Shown: positions 50,082 to 58,981, numbered from the stretch's first letter. The stretch: 64,000 nt of DNA from Shinella zoogloeoides (GCF_020883495.1 NZ_CP086610.1:408501-472500); one strand, 5' to 3'. Numbers and translations: made by a program. The notes: generated from the letters alone by a model not told the origin.

Positions 50082-51578
50082 ATGTACCAGATCGGCCATT
50101 TCATTCACGGCAAGCAGGTTCCCGGCTCCAGCGGCCGCACCGCGAACGTCTACAACCCGGCGACGGGCGAAGTTCAGGCGCAGGTCGCGCTTGCCAACGA
50201 TGCCGATCTGCAGGCCGCCATCGACAGCGCCAAGTCCGCGCAGCCGAAATGGGCCGCCACCAACCCGCAGCGCCGCGCCCGCGTTTTCATGAAGTTCGTC
50301 GAGCTTCTGAACAAGCACATGGACGAGCTGGCCGTGCTGGTCTCGCGTGAACACGGCAAGACGGTGGAAGACTCCAAGGGCGACGTCATCCGCGGCCTCG
50401 AAGTCTGCGAATTCGTCATCGGCATCCCGCACCTTTCCAAGAGCGAGTTCACCGAAGGCGCCGGCCCGGGCATCGATATGTATTCGATCCGCCAGCCGGT
50501 CGGCATCGGCGCGGGCATCACGCCGTTCAACTTCCCGGGCATGATCCCGATGTGGATGTTCGCCCCGGCCATCGCCTGCGGCAACGCCTTCATCCTCAAG
50601 CCCTCAGAGCGCGATCCGTCGCTGCCGATCCGCCTTGCCGAACTGATGATCGAGGCCGGCCTGCCGGCGGGCATCCTCAACGTCGTCAACGGCGACAAGG
50701 GCGCTGTCGACGGTATCCTGGCCCATCCCGATGTCGCCGCCGTCTCCTTCGTCGGCTCCACGCCGATCGCCCGCTACGTCTATGGCACGGCTGCGGCCAA
50801 CGGCAAGCGCGCCCAGTGCTTCGGCGGCGCGAAGAACCACATGATCATCATGCCCGACGCCGACCTCGACCAGGCCTGCAACGCCCTGATGGGCGCCGGC
50901 TACGGCTCGGCGGGCGAGCGCTGCATGGCGATCTCCGTCGCCGTTCCGGTCGGTGAAGAGACGGCGAACCGCCTGATCGAAAAGCTGACGCCGATGATCG
51001 AGAGCCTGCGCATCGGCCCCTATACGGACGAGAAGGCCGACATGGGCCCGGTCGTCACCAAGGAAGCCCAGGCCCGCATCCTCGGCCTCATCGACAAGGG
51101 CGTGGAAGAAGGCGCCAACCTCGTCGTCGACGGCCGCGGCTTCAAGCTTCAGGGCTATGAGGACGGCTACTTCGTCGGCGGCTGCCTGTTCGACAACGTC
51201 ACGCCGGACATGGAGATCTACAAGACCGAAATCTTCGGCCCGGTCCTCTCCGTCGTTCGCGCCAAGAACTACGAGGACGCCCTCGACCTGCCGATGAAGC
51301 ACGAATACGGCAACGGCGTCGCGATCTTCACCCGTGACGGCGATGCGGCCCGCGACTTCGCCAGCCGCATCAACATCGGCATGGTCGGCGTCAACGTTCC
51401 GATCCCGGTTCCGCTGGCCTACCATTCCTTCGGCGGCTGGAAGGCCTCGGCTTTCGGCGACCTCAACCAGCACGGCATCGACTCGATCAAGTTCTGGACC
51501 CGCACCAAGACCGTGACGAGCCGTTGGCCGTCCGGCATCAAGGATGGCGCGGAGTTCTCCATCCCGACGATGAAGTGA
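50082..51578 (+). CDS. mmsA: MmsA, methylmalonate-semialdehyde dehydrogenase (CoA-acylating)
   Basis: This 498-residue aldehyde dehydrogenase converts methylmalonate semialdehyde to propionyl-CoA or malonate semialdehyde to acetyl-CoA, in valine, thymine or inositol breakdown. The catalytic Cys281 is in GYGSAGERCMAIS, the motif that marks CoA-dependent MmsA/IolA enzymes, and the glycine motif FVGSTPIA is at 223-230. Length is exact for the family. It is divergent from a LysR regulator and ends in a strong terminator. No other valine or inositol genes are near, so the pathway is open. Confidence 0.93.
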   Translation: MYQIGHFIHGKQVPGSSGRTANVYNPATGEVQAQVALANDADLQAAIDSAKSAQPKWAATNPQRRARVFMKFVELLNKHMDELAVLVSREHGKTVEDSKGDVIRGLEVCEFVIGIPHLSKSEFTEGAGPGIDMYSIRQPVGIGAGITPFNFPGMIPMWMFAPAIACGNAFILKPSERDPSLPIRLAELMIEAGLPAGILNVVNGDKGAVDGILAHPDVAAVSFVGSTPIARYVYGTAAANGKRAQCFGGAKNHMIIMPDADLDQACNALMGAGYGSAGERCMAISVAVPVGEETANRLIEKLTPMIESLRIGPYTDEKADMGPVVTKEAQARILGLIDKGVEEGANLVVDGRGFKLQGYEDGYFVGGCLFDNVTPDMEIYKTEIFGPVLSVVRAKNYEDALDLPMKHEYGNGVAIFTRDGDAARDFASRINIGMVGVNVPIPVPLAYHSFGGWKASAFGDLNQHGIDSIKFWTRTKTVTSRWPSGIKDGAEFSIPTMK

Positions 51579-51597
51579 TCCATCTGGATTGATTGTG

Positions 51598-51627
51598 AAA
51601 AGGGCTCCCTCGCGGGAGCCCTTTTTT
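51598..51627 (+). terminator. mmsA terminator
   Basis: AAAAGGGCTCCC at 51598-51609 pairs perfectly with GGGAGCCCTTTT at 51614-51625 around TCGC, with T continuing to 51627. It starts 19 bases after the mmsA stop. Confidence 0.93.
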
Positions 51628-51696
51628 GTTCCTCGCGAAGAATAGGTCATGAGTGCTGCCCGTTACCCCCGTGTTCAAGTTTCGAAGGGGGCAGAC

Positions 51697-52788
51697 ATGT
51701 CATTGGAAGGATCGCCGCAACCCGCAGGACAGGCGGGTGGCTTCCACCGCATCGAGTTTACCGGCAAGGCATCGGAATATTTCGGCATCTGGATCGTCAA
51801 TGTGCTGCTGACGATCCTCACGCTCGGCATCTATTCGGCCTGGGCGAAGGTGCGCCGCAACCGGTATTTCTACGGCAATACCGTGCTGCTCGGCCGGTCC
51901 TTCGAATATCATGCGCGGGGATTGCAGATTCTCATCGGCCGCCTGATCGTTCTTGCCGGCTTCGTCGCGCTCAACGTCATCGCTGCGGTCGTGCCGGTGC
52001 TGGCGCTGCTGCCGACCATCGTCGTCCTCATCGCCCTGCCATGGCTCGTCGCCAAGGGCCTGCGCTTCAGCGCCCGCGTGACGAGCTATCGCAATGTGCG
52101 CTTCGATTTCGTCGGCGGCCCGGGCGGCGCCTTCAAGGCCTTCATCCTCGGCGGCCTGCTTTCCGTCATCACGCTCGGCATCCTGACGCCGCTCGCCAGC
52201 CGCTGGGCGGCGCGCTATCTCGGCCAGAACCTGCGCTATGGCGGCAAGGCGTTCGAGACCGATCCCAGGCTCGGGGCGCTCTACAGGTCCTGGCTGGTTT
52301 CCTTCCTCATCGCGCTCGTCGGCCTCGGCGTCATCGCGCTTCTCGTCCTGGCCAATTTCTCGCGCATCGTGCCGATGATCGAGACGCCCGGCTCGCTGTC
52401 GCCCGAGGAGCAGATTCCGCTGATCGCCAGCATGGTCATCGGCTATATCGTGCTCTTCGCGACCTTCGGCATCGCCGGCCTGTTCTATCGGGCGGGCGTG
52501 CGTAACGCCACGTGGTCGACGACGCTCTTCGATGGCCAGCACCGGCTGCTGAGCGATGTCTCGCGCCGCCGCTATACCTGGATCGCCATTTCCAACGTGC
52601 TGGTGACGATCTTCACGCTCGGCCTCATGCGGCCCTGGGCGGCGGTGCGCATGGCGCGCTATACGTGGCGGCATACCGGCGTTACCTTTACCGGCGACGT
52701 TGGTGAGCTGTTCAGCAGGATCGAGGAGCAGGGCTCGGCCATCGGCGCGGAATTCATGGACTTCGAAGGATTCGACTTTGGCTTCTAA
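51697..52788 (+). CDS. DUF898 (YjgN-family) inner membrane protein
   Basis: The 363-residue protein has about six membrane helices in repeated halves; the marks of DUF898 are present, including FGIWIVNVLLTILTLGIYSA and WAKVRRNRYFYGNT, and a second copy-like region (FTLGLMRPWAAVRMARYTWR). The start at ATG 51697 follows AAGGGGG. Function is unknown in any organism I know of. Its end overlaps the start of an M48 protease gene by 11 bases, so the two are co-translated and probably act together in the envelope. Confidence 0.85.
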   Translation: MSLEGSPQPAGQAGGFHRIEFTGKASEYFGIWIVNVLLTILTLGIYSAWAKVRRNRYFYGNTVLLGRSFEYHARGLQILIGRLIVLAGFVALNVIAAVVPVLALLPTIVVLIALPWLVAKGLRFSARVTSYRNVRFDFVGGPGGAFKAFILGGLLSVITLGILTPLASRWAARYLGQNLRYGGKAFETDPRLGALYRSWLVSFLIALVGLGVIALLVLANFSRIVPMIETPGSLSPEEQIPLIASMVIGYIVLFATFGIAGLFYRAGVRNATWSTTLFDGQHRLLSDVSRRRYTWIAISNVLVTIFTLGLMRPWAAVRMARYTWRHTGVTFTGDVGELFSRIEEQGSAIGAEFMDFEGFDFGF

Positions 52789-53854
52789 GACTGCCGCCAT
52801 CGCCGGCGGGGAATGGCATCCCCCCGGCTCCAGCCGCTCGGTGGAGGCCCGGCTCGTGGAGCGGGGCGGAGAAATCGCTGCGGTGCCGGCCGGAGGCGAC
52901 AAGCCGCTCGCCGGGGCCGGGCTATCCTGGGTGGAGGTTTCGGGCCGCGTCGGCTCCATTCCCCGCCGGGTGACGTTCCCGGACGGCTCGATCTTCGAGA
53001 CCTGGGACAATGACGGTATCGACCGCTACCTTGCCGCGCGGGGCAGGGGCGGCGCCGGCTTCGTGCATTGGCTGGAGCAATTCCGCCTGCGCCTCGTCGT
53101 CATCGTGCTCATCGCCTTTGCGCTTGGCGGCGCGGTCTATCGCTGGGGCGTGCCGGCGCTGGTGGAGGTCGCCGTCTGGACGACGCCGCCGATCGTGCCG
53201 GAACTGATGGGGGAGGGCACGCTTCAGGCGCTCGACAAGACGGCCTTCTCGCCGTCGAAACTGCCGGAAACCCGTCGCAAGGAGATCGCCGACGGCTTTG
53301 CGCGCATAGCCGCGCTGTCGCCGCGCGGGGCCGGGGCCTATGCCCTCAATTTCCGCGACGGCGGCATCATCGGCCCCAACGCCTTCGCTTTGCCGGATGG
53401 CTCGCTGGTCGTCACCGACCAGCTCGTCGAGATGGCGGACGGCGATACGGAGATGATCGTCGGCGTGCTGGCGCACGAGATCGGCCATGTCGAGCTGGAT
53501 CACAGTCTCCGGCAATTCTACCGCGCGGCCGGCATGACCGGCCTCATCATGCTGATCGCCGGCGACGTCGGCTCGGCGGTCGAGGATGTGCTGGTGCAGG
53601 GCGGCGGCCTTCTGGCGCTGTCCTATTCGCGCGAGGCGGAAGCGGAGGCGGACCGGCGCTCGGTCGAGCTGATGGCGAAGGCCGGCTATGATCCGGCTGC
53701 CATCGCCCGCTTCTTCGCCCTCATCGAGGAAAAGCTCGGCGACACGTCGGATACCGATATCCTCTCCACCCACCCGGGCACGCCGCAGCGCAAGAAGGAT
53801 ATTCTCGACTATGCCCGGATCGTCTCCGGCCAGTCGGACCCGGATCTGCAATAG
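52778..53854 (+). CDS. M48-family membrane metalloprotease
   Basis: TTG 52778, seven bases after GAAGGA, gives a 358-residue protein and overlaps the DUF898 gene; an ATG at 52700 would make a 26-residue out-of-family tail. An N-terminal cytoplasmic domain (about 10-90), one membrane helix (106-124) and a C-terminal periplasmic M48 domain follow. Zinc ligands are HEIGH at 233-237 and Glu in SREAEAEADRRS near 287-291. M48 proteins degrade misfolded envelope proteins. Coupling to DUF898 suggests a protease with a membrane partner. A terminator follows. Confidence 0.87.
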   Translation: MASKTAAIAGGEWHPPGSSRSVEARLVERGGEIAAVPAGGDKPLAGAGLSWVEVSGRVGSIPRRVTFPDGSIFETWDNDGIDRYLAARGRGGAGFVHWLEQFRLRLVVIVLIAFALGGAVYRWGVPALVEVAVWTTPPIVPELMGEGTLQALDKTAFSPSKLPETRRKEIADGFARIAALSPRGAGAYALNFRDGGIIGPNAFALPDGSLVVTDQLVEMADGDTEMIVGVLAHEIGHVELDHSLRQFYRAAGMTGLIMLIAGDVGSAVEDVLVQGGGLLALSYSREAEAEADRRSVELMAKAGYDPAAIARFFALIEEKLGDTSDTDILSTHPGTPQRKKDILDYARIVSGQSDPDLQ

Positions 53855-53860
53855 AAACGA

Positions 53861-53885
53861 AAACGGCGGCCGAGGGCCGCCGTTT
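53861..53885. terminator. Convergent terminator
   Basis: AAACGGCGGCC at 53861-53871 pairs perfectly with GGCCGCCGTTT at 53875-53885 around GAG. It lies between the M48 gene (+) and the iron-binding protein gene (-). Confidence 0.8.
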
Positions 53886-53914
53886 CCCGTCCTGCCCCGA
53901 AGGGCGAGGCGCTG

Positions 53915-54958
53915 TTACTGCGCCGGGCCGTCGTTGTAGCCGACCTTGTCGACCAGCTCGGAGGCCTTCTTGCGGTTGGCGGCGATATCGACCAGCGGCA
54001 GCGGATCGGGCTTCAGCGTGCCGAAGGATTTTACGACCTCGGACGGCTCGGCGCCCGGCAGGACCGGATATTCGTAGACCTGCTCGGCATAGATCTTCTG
54101 CGCGGTGCCTTCCGACAGGAATTCCATCAGCTTCAGCGCGTTTTCCTTGTTCGGCGCGTTCTTGGCGAGCGCCATGCCGGAAACGTTGACATGCGAGCCG
54201 CGATCGTTGGCGTTCGGGAAGAGCACCTTGATGGCGGCTGCCCATTCCTTCTGTTCCGGCTCCTTCTCGTTGGTCATCATGAGGCCGACATAGTAGGAAT
54301 TGCCGAGCGCCAGGTCGCACTCGCCGGCAAAGATCGCCTTGGCCTGGTCGCGGTCGCTGCCATCGGGCTTGCGGGCGAGGTTGTTCTTCAGGCCGGTCAG
54401 CCACTTCTCGGCCTCGGCTTCGCCGTGATGGGCGATCATCGAGGCGATCAGGCCGATATTGTAGGAGTGCTGGCCGTCGCGGGTGCAGATCTTGCCCTTC
54501 CACTTCGGATCGGCAAGCTCCTCATAGGTGATCTCGTTTTGCGCCACGCGCTCCTTCGAGGCGTAGACGACGCGCGAGCGGGTGGTCAGGCCAAACCAGT
54601 CGCCATCCGGGTCGCGGTAGGCGGCCGGGATGTCCTTGTTGATGACGTCGCTCTTGACCTGCTGCGTGACGCCGCCTTCCTTGGCTTCCGTCAGGCGGGC
54701 GATGTCGACCGTCAGGATGACGTCGGCCGGCGAGTTCGCGCCTTCCGCCTGAATGCGCTCGACGAGGCCCTTGTCGAGGAACAGCACATTGGTGGTGATG
54801 CCGGTTTCCTTGGTGAACTCGTCGAGCAGCGGCTTGATCAGGTCCGGCTGGCGATAGGAGTAGATGTTGACTTCGCCGTCGGCATGCGCGGGCGCGGCCA
54901 GGGCAAGGCCGGCGGTCGAAAGGGCAAGGGCGGCAAGGGAAGTCTGGAGCAGTCGCAT
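53915..54958 (-). CDS. Fe(III) ABC transporter periplasmic binding protein (FbpA/FutA type)
   Basis: The 347-residue product has a signal peptide (1-26, cleavage after AHA-D) and the iron-binding family pattern, including paired tyrosines at 222-223 (GNSYYVG) that coordinate Fe(III) in FbpA. It delivers ferric iron to a permease, which is not adjacent; the fused permease at 41648-43357 is a candidate. TAGGAGGACC precedes the start. It is divergent from rirA, and a 7-bp inverted repeat lies upstream, so iron regulation is likely. Confidence 0.9.
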   Translation of the reverse strand: MRLLQTSLAALALSTAGLALAAPAHADGEVNIYSYRQPDLIKPLLDEFTKETGITTNVLFLDKGLVERIQAEGANSPADVILTVDIARLTEAKEGGVTQQVKSDVINKDIPAAYRDPDGDWFGLTTRSRVVYASKERVAQNEITYEELADPKWKGKICTRDGQHSYNIGLIASMIAHHGEAEAEKWLTGLKNNLARKPDGSDRDQAKAIFAGECDLALGNSYYVGLMMTNEKEPEQKEWAAAIKVLFPNANDRGSHVNVSGMALAKNAPNKENALKLMEFLSEGTAQKIYAEQVYEYPVLPGAEPSEVVKSFGTLKPDPLPLVDIAANRKKASELVDKVGYNDGPAQ

Positions 54959-54988
54959 CGGGTCCTCCTAGGGCATTTATTCTTTACT

Positions 54989-55006
54989 GCTAAAGTCTTC
55001 TTTAGC
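54989..55006. promoter_or_regulatory. Inverted repeat upstream of the iron-binding protein gene
   Basis: GCTAAAG-TCTT-CTTTAGC is a perfect 7-bp inverted repeat, 31-48 bases upstream of the start. It could be an operator for an iron regulator (RirA, Irr) or a leader hairpin. It does not match the TGA-N9-TCA iron-rhodo box. Confidence 0.55.
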
Positions 55007-55067
55007 GGCTTGCCCCCCGCAGTCAATCATGCGACCACTCGCATAACATGAATGTGATTTTCCGCTT

Positions 55068-55084
55068 TTTGGAATTGTTCTAAA
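55068..55084. promoter_or_regulatory. ICE-like Irr site upstream of rirA
   Basis: TTTGGAATTGTTCTAAA differs at one base from the iron control element pattern TTTAGAANNNTTCTAAA bound by Irr in Rhizobiales. It is 54 bases before the rirA start. Irr control of rirA has been proposed for this order. Confidence 0.7.
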
Positions 55085-55137
55085 CCGCGATCTGCCCTAT
55101 ATGTGAGATCACTTCAAAACCGGATTCGGAGTTTCCC

Positions 55138-55599
55138 ATGCGTCTGACGAAGCAAACCAACTATGCCGTGCGCATGTTGATGTACTGCGCGGCGAACGGG
55201 GAGAAGCTCAGCCGCATTCCGGAAATCGCAAGGGCTTACGGCGTCTCCGAGCTCTTCTTGTTCAAGATTCTCCAGCCGCTGACGCGGGCCGGCATCATCG
55301 AGACCGTGCGCGGCCGCAACGGCGGCGTGCGCCTGCCAAAGCCTGCGGCGGAGATCACGCTGTTCGACGTGGTGCGCGTGACGGAGGATTCCTTCGCGAT
55401 GGCGGAATGTTTCGAGGCGGGCGAGATCGAATGCCCGCTCGTCGATAGCTGCGGCCTGAACGCGGCGCTGCGCAAGGCGCTGAACGCCTTCTTCGAAGTG
55501 TTGCAGCAATATACGATCGACGATCTCGTCAAGGCGCGCCCGCAGATCGGCATGCTGCTCGGCCTGGAAAACGCGGTTGCCCGCCAGCCGGCGGCCTGA
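55138..55599 (+). CDS. rirA: RirA, Rrf2-family iron regulator
   Basis: RirA is the main iron-responsive repressor of rhizobia, sensing iron through an Fe-S cluster. The 153-residue product has an N-terminal winged helix (MRLTKQTNYAVRMLMYCA, then ELFLFKILQPLTRAGIIETV) and three cluster cysteines at 91, 99 and 105 (ECFEAGEIECPLVDSC). It lies divergent from an iron-binding protein gene and has an ICE-like site upstream, matching the known rirA context. It ends with a GGCCGGCG/CGCCGGCC stem. Confidence 0.93.
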   Translation: MRLTKQTNYAVRMLMYCAANGEKLSRIPEIARAYGVSELFLFKILQPLTRAGIIETVRGRNGGVRLPKPAAEITLFDVVRVTEDSFAMAECFEAGEIECPLVDSCGLNAALRKALNAFFEVLQQYTIDDLVKARPQIGMLLGLENAVARQPAA

Positions 55600-55653
55600 C
55601 GCCTGTCATTTCATCAAGGGGCCGGCGGCTTCTTCACGAAGACGCCGGCCGCC

Positions 55654-56061
55654 TCAGATGCCGGCGCCGACGTCGCGCCCGACACATTCCCGCAGAATGA
55701 ATTCGATGGCCGTCGGGTCCAGTTCCGCCTTGTCGATGCGGAAGTCGACGCCGTAATCGTCGATCTTCTGGAAATAGGCGTCGCTGATCGACGAGGAGAT
55801 CACGCCGATCGGGCCGATATAGCCGGCGCGGCGCAGTTCCGGCACGGTTTCGCGGAAATCCGCCTGCGGCTGGAGCCGGTTGTCCATCAGGATCATGTCG
55901 AGCGGCACGCCGGAGGCGCGGATGAAACCGAGCGCGTCGTCCACCGTCTCCACATAATGAAGCGTGATCGCGTAGCTTGCGACCTTGCGCATCAGCGCGC
56001 CGAGGATGATGTTTTCGGTGGGATCGTCGTCGACGAGCAGGATATGCACTTTTGCTGTCAT
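55654..56061 (-). CDS. Single-domain response regulator
   Basis: A 135-residue lone receiver domain: acidic triad DDD at 11-13, phospho-acceptor Asp60 (ILMDNRL), Ser90 in VISSS and Lys111 (RIDKAE). No output domain, so it may serve as a phosphate sink, protein-interaction switch or shuttle in a phosphorelay. No histidine kinase adjoins it. It lies between rirA and a LuxR gene and is on the same strand as the latter, 128 bases downstream of it. Confidence 0.9.
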   Translation of the reverse strand: MTAKVHILLVDDDPTENIILGALMRKVASYAITLHYVETVDDALGFIRASGVPLDMILMDNRLQPQADFRETVPELRRAGYIGPIGVISSSISDAYFQKIDDYGVDFRIDKAELDPTAIEFILRECVGRDVGAGI

Positions 56062-56189
56062 GGTAGCCGGTAAACCTGCTGTCTCGGAGAGGCGTCCGCC
56101 TCGAAAGCCGCGATTACTGTCATCCAGCCCGCGCCTGTTAACAAGTCCCTAACTCTGCCTATCCGCAACGCACGGACCTGTTTTGTGCG

Positions 56190-56909
56190 TTACTGGATGA
56201 TCTGCTCGCGAATGGCCTTGGCGACCATCTGGGTGCGGTTGACGACGTCGAGCTTCTTGAGGATCGTCGCGGTGTGCGAGTTCACGGTATGCTCGGACAC
56301 GGAAACGATGAGCGCGATCTCGCTCGCCGTCTTGCCGTAGGAAATCCAGCGCAGGATTTCCGTCTCGCGCGGGGTGAGCCCCATGCCCGCCTTGTTGGCG
56401 AGGACCTGGCGATGGAAGTAGTCGAAGGCGCAATTGGCCTCGTAGCAGATCCTGAAATGTTCGGCGCTGCCAATGTCGGCCCCGTCGCCGAGGAAGAGCA
56501 CGATATAGCGTGTGCCGTTGACCGCATGCACCGGAACGGCGAGCGCCATGTCGAAGCCGACCTGCTCGAGAAAATCCGCGCCCTGCGCCGCGCCGTTCTC
56601 CGGGCGGTCGTCGGCACGCCAGACGGTGGAGATCGTCGAGCGGTAGAAGCTCTTGAAGAGCGCGCTGTCGTTGAGGCGGTGGCGCTTGTCGTAGGTTTCG
56701 GCAAGGCCCGCGGGCAGGTCGTGCAGCATCAGGCGGCTGGCGAGCGTGCTCGGCTCGTGCTCGTTGGCCAGTTGGAGCACGCCGAAATGCTCGAAACCGT
56801 AGCGTAGCGCCATCGTGTGGAAGATGCGGAAGAAGTCGACGCGATTGAGCGCTTTCTCAAGATCGCCTTCGAAATCGTATCTTCGGAAATGTCCGTTCAG
56901 TGCAGTCAC
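56190..56909 (-). CDS. LuxR-family regulator with autoinducer-binding-like domain
   Basis: The 239-residue protein has an N-terminal ligand-binding-like domain (about 10-165) and a C-terminal LuxR helix-turn-helix (176-235; LTPRETEILRWISYGKTASE, then VSEHTVNSHTATILKKLDV). Size and layout match acyl-homoserine-lactone receptors, but the key Trp/Asp residues cannot be confirmed by eye, and no luxI gene is near; it may be an orphan receptor. GTG 56909 gives the best family start; the frame is open to 56969. Confidence 0.85.
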   Translation of the reverse strand: MTALNGHFRRYDFEGDLEKALNRVDFFRIFHTMALRYGFEHFGVLQLANEHEPSTLASRLMLHDLPAGLAETYDKRHRLNDSALFKSFYRSTISTVWRADDRPENGAAQGADFLEQVGFDMALAVPVHAVNGTRYIVLFLGDGADIGSAEHFRICYEANCAFDYFHRQVLANKAGMGLTPRETEILRWISYGKTASEIALIVSVSEHTVNSHTATILKKLDVVNRTQMVAKAIREQIIQ

Positions 56910-57308
56910 GTGGCGTCTACCCCCTAGATTCCACGCAATACAATCTAGCGCCGCAATCCAAGGAGGCAAAGGGTTTTACGGGGCAATTTCGCAGGGGCAT
57001 GGATGTCTTCCTGTGGCCGTGTCTGTAACATATTGATAGAAAAAAGAAATATTGAAAGTTGCCGCCGCCCTGCCGCCGCTCCGGCCGAAGGGGAGTGGCA
57101 GCCGCACAAGGCGGATTTGAAGCAATTTTTCAGGTTTTCTAATGCTGTGGAGAATAGAGTTGCGTGGATTTTTCCGTTTGGACAAATTTGTTCGCGCACT
57201 TATTGCAATCCTGCGGCAAATGTCGTTCCATCCGCGCACGGACGGGGCTGGATACGCGCCCGTGACCGCAAGCAAGAGAATAAAAAGCCAACCTGGGAAG
57301 CTCACACG
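56910..57308. other. Long promoter region between the LuxR gene and dppA
   Basis: This gap of 399 bases is AT-rich for the window, with several T/A runs near 57040-57060 and 57125-57190. It must hold the LuxR-gene and dppA promoters. A GC-rich segment around 57061-57115 could form hairpins in the dppA leader. I found no RNA gene, repeat or ORF with a good start. Confidence 0.5.
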
Positions 57309-58904
57309 ATGAAAAAGCTGACTACTCTCCTCGCAGCGACGGCGCTTGCCTCGATGATGGCAACGGCCGCCTGGTCGAAGACGCTGGTCTATTGCTCCGA
57401 AGCCTCGCCGGAAGGGTTCGACCCCGGCCTCTACACGGGCGGCCAGACCTTCGACGCCACGTCGCGCACCGTCTACAACCGCCTCGTCGAATTCAAGCAC
57501 GGCGGCACGGAAGTCGAGCCGGGCCTGGCCGAGAGCTGGGAAGTCTCCGCTGACGGCAAGGAATACACCTTCAAGCTGCGCAAGGGCGTGAAGTTCCAGA
57601 CGACGGACTTCTTCACCCCGACCCGCGAGCTGAACGCCGACGACGTCATCTTCTCCTTCGAGCGCCAGTACAAGGCCGACAACGCCTGGAACAAGTATGT
57701 CGCCGGCGCGTCTTGGGAATATTTCGCCGGCATGGGCTTCCCGGACCTCATCGAGAAGATTGAGAAGGTCGACGACCTGACGGTCAAGTTCGTGCTGAAG
57801 CGCCCGGAAGCGCCGTTCATCGCCAATCTCGGCATGGACTTCGCCTCGATCCTTTCCAAGGAATATGCCGACAAGCTGGCCGCCGACGGCAAGATGGAAC
57901 TCCTGAACCAGCAGCCGCTGGGCACGGGTCCCTTCACCTTCGTCGCCTACCAGACGGATGCCGCGATCCGCTACAAGGCCAACCCGGACTACTGGGCCGG
58001 CAAGCAGCCGGTGGACGACCTCGTCTTCGCCATCACCACGGACGCTGCCGTCCGTGCGCAGAAGCTGAAGGCCGGCGAATGCCACATCATGGCCTATCCG
58101 AACGCTGCCGACGTGGCCGAGCTGAAGAAGGACGAGAACCTGACGGTTCTGGAGCAGGAAGGCCTGAACGTCGCCTACCTCGCCTATAACACGCTGGTTC
58201 CGCCGTTCGACAAGGTCGAGGTCCGCAAGGCTCTCAACATGGCGGTCAACCGCCAGGCCATCGTCGACGCCGTCTTCCAGGGCGCGGCAACGGTCGCCAA
58301 GAACCCGATCCCGCCGACCATGTGGTCGTACAACAACGCCGTCGAAGACGACAAGTACGATCCGGAAGCGGCCAAGAAGATGCTCGAGGAAGCCGGCGCC
58401 GCCGGTCTCAAGATGAAGATCTGGGCCATGCCGGTCGCCCGTCCCTACATGCTGAACGCCCGCCGCGCGGCCGAACTCATGCAGGCCGACCTCGCCAAGA
58501 TCGGCGTCGAAGCCGAGATCGTCTCCTACGAGTGGGCCGAGTATTTGAAGCTCTCCTCCGCCAAGGACCGCGACGGCGCGGCCATCCTCGGCTGGACGGG
58601 CGACAACGGCGACCCGGACAACTTCCTTGACACCCTGCTCGGCTGCGACGCCGTCGGCGGCAACAACCGCGCGCAGTGGTGCAACAAGGAGTTCGACGAC
58701 CTGATGACCAAGGCGAAGGAAACCGCCGACATCGCCGAACGCACGAAGCTCTACGAAGAGGCCCAGGTGATCTTCAAGCGCGAAGCGCCGTGGAACACCC
58801 TCGACCACTCGCTCGTCGTCGTTCCGATGAGCAAGAAGGTCTCGGGCTTCAAGATGGACCCGCTGGGCATTCACCGCTTTGACGGTGTAGACATCGCCGA
58901 GTAA
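57309..58904 (+). CDS. dppA: DppA, dipeptide-binding periplasmic protein
   Basis: The 531-residue product has a signal peptide (1-23) and the SBP family 5 fold of DppA/OppA, opening with VYCSEASPEGFDPGLYTGG. It binds dipeptides, and in rhizobia also 5-aminolevulinate, for DppBCDF. Its start follows an SD-poor leader, and a long upstream region suggests complex control. A hairpin separates it from dppB. Confidence 0.94.
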   Translation: MKKLTTLLAATALASMMATAAWSKTLVYCSEASPEGFDPGLYTGGQTFDATSRTVYNRLVEFKHGGTEVEPGLAESWEVSADGKEYTFKLRKGVKFQTTDFFTPTRELNADDVIFSFERQYKADNAWNKYVAGASWEYFAGMGFPDLIEKIEKVDDLTVKFVLKRPEAPFIANLGMDFASILSKEYADKLAADGKMELLNQQPLGTGPFTFVAYQTDAAIRYKANPDYWAGKQPVDDLVFAITTDAAVRAQKLKAGECHIMAYPNAADVAELKKDENLTVLEQEGLNVAYLAYNTLVPPFDKVEVRKALNMAVNRQAIVDAVFQGAATVAKNPIPPTMWSYNNAVEDDKYDPEAAKKMLEEAGAAGLKMKIWAMPVARPYMLNARRAAELMQADLAKIGVEAEIVSYEWAEYLKLSSAKDRDGAAILGWTGDNGDPDNFLDTLLGCDAVGGNNRAQWCNKEFDDLMTKAKETADIAERTKLYEEAQVIFKREAPWNTLDHSLVVVPMSKKVSGFKMDPLGIHRFDGVDIAE

Positions 58905-58946
58905 AATCGGGCACAAGAAAGGCACGCCGCAAAGAGCGTGCATTGG

Positions 58947-58981
58947 CCGGCGGTCCGAAGGCATTCGGGCCGCCGGTTTTT
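58947..58981 (+). terminator. Strong hairpin between dppA and dppB
   Basis: CCGGCGGTCCGAA at 58947-58959 pairs with TTCGGGCCGCCGG at 58964-58976 (one T-G wobble), loop GGCA, then five T. It begins 43 bases after the dppA stop, and dppB starts 23 bases after it. Confidence 0.8.

Noticed and set aside
55021..55137. Iron-rhodo box (TGA-N9-TCA) upstream of rirA
   Set aside because: TGA and TCA triplets occur but never at nine-base spacing; only the ICE-like site was kept.
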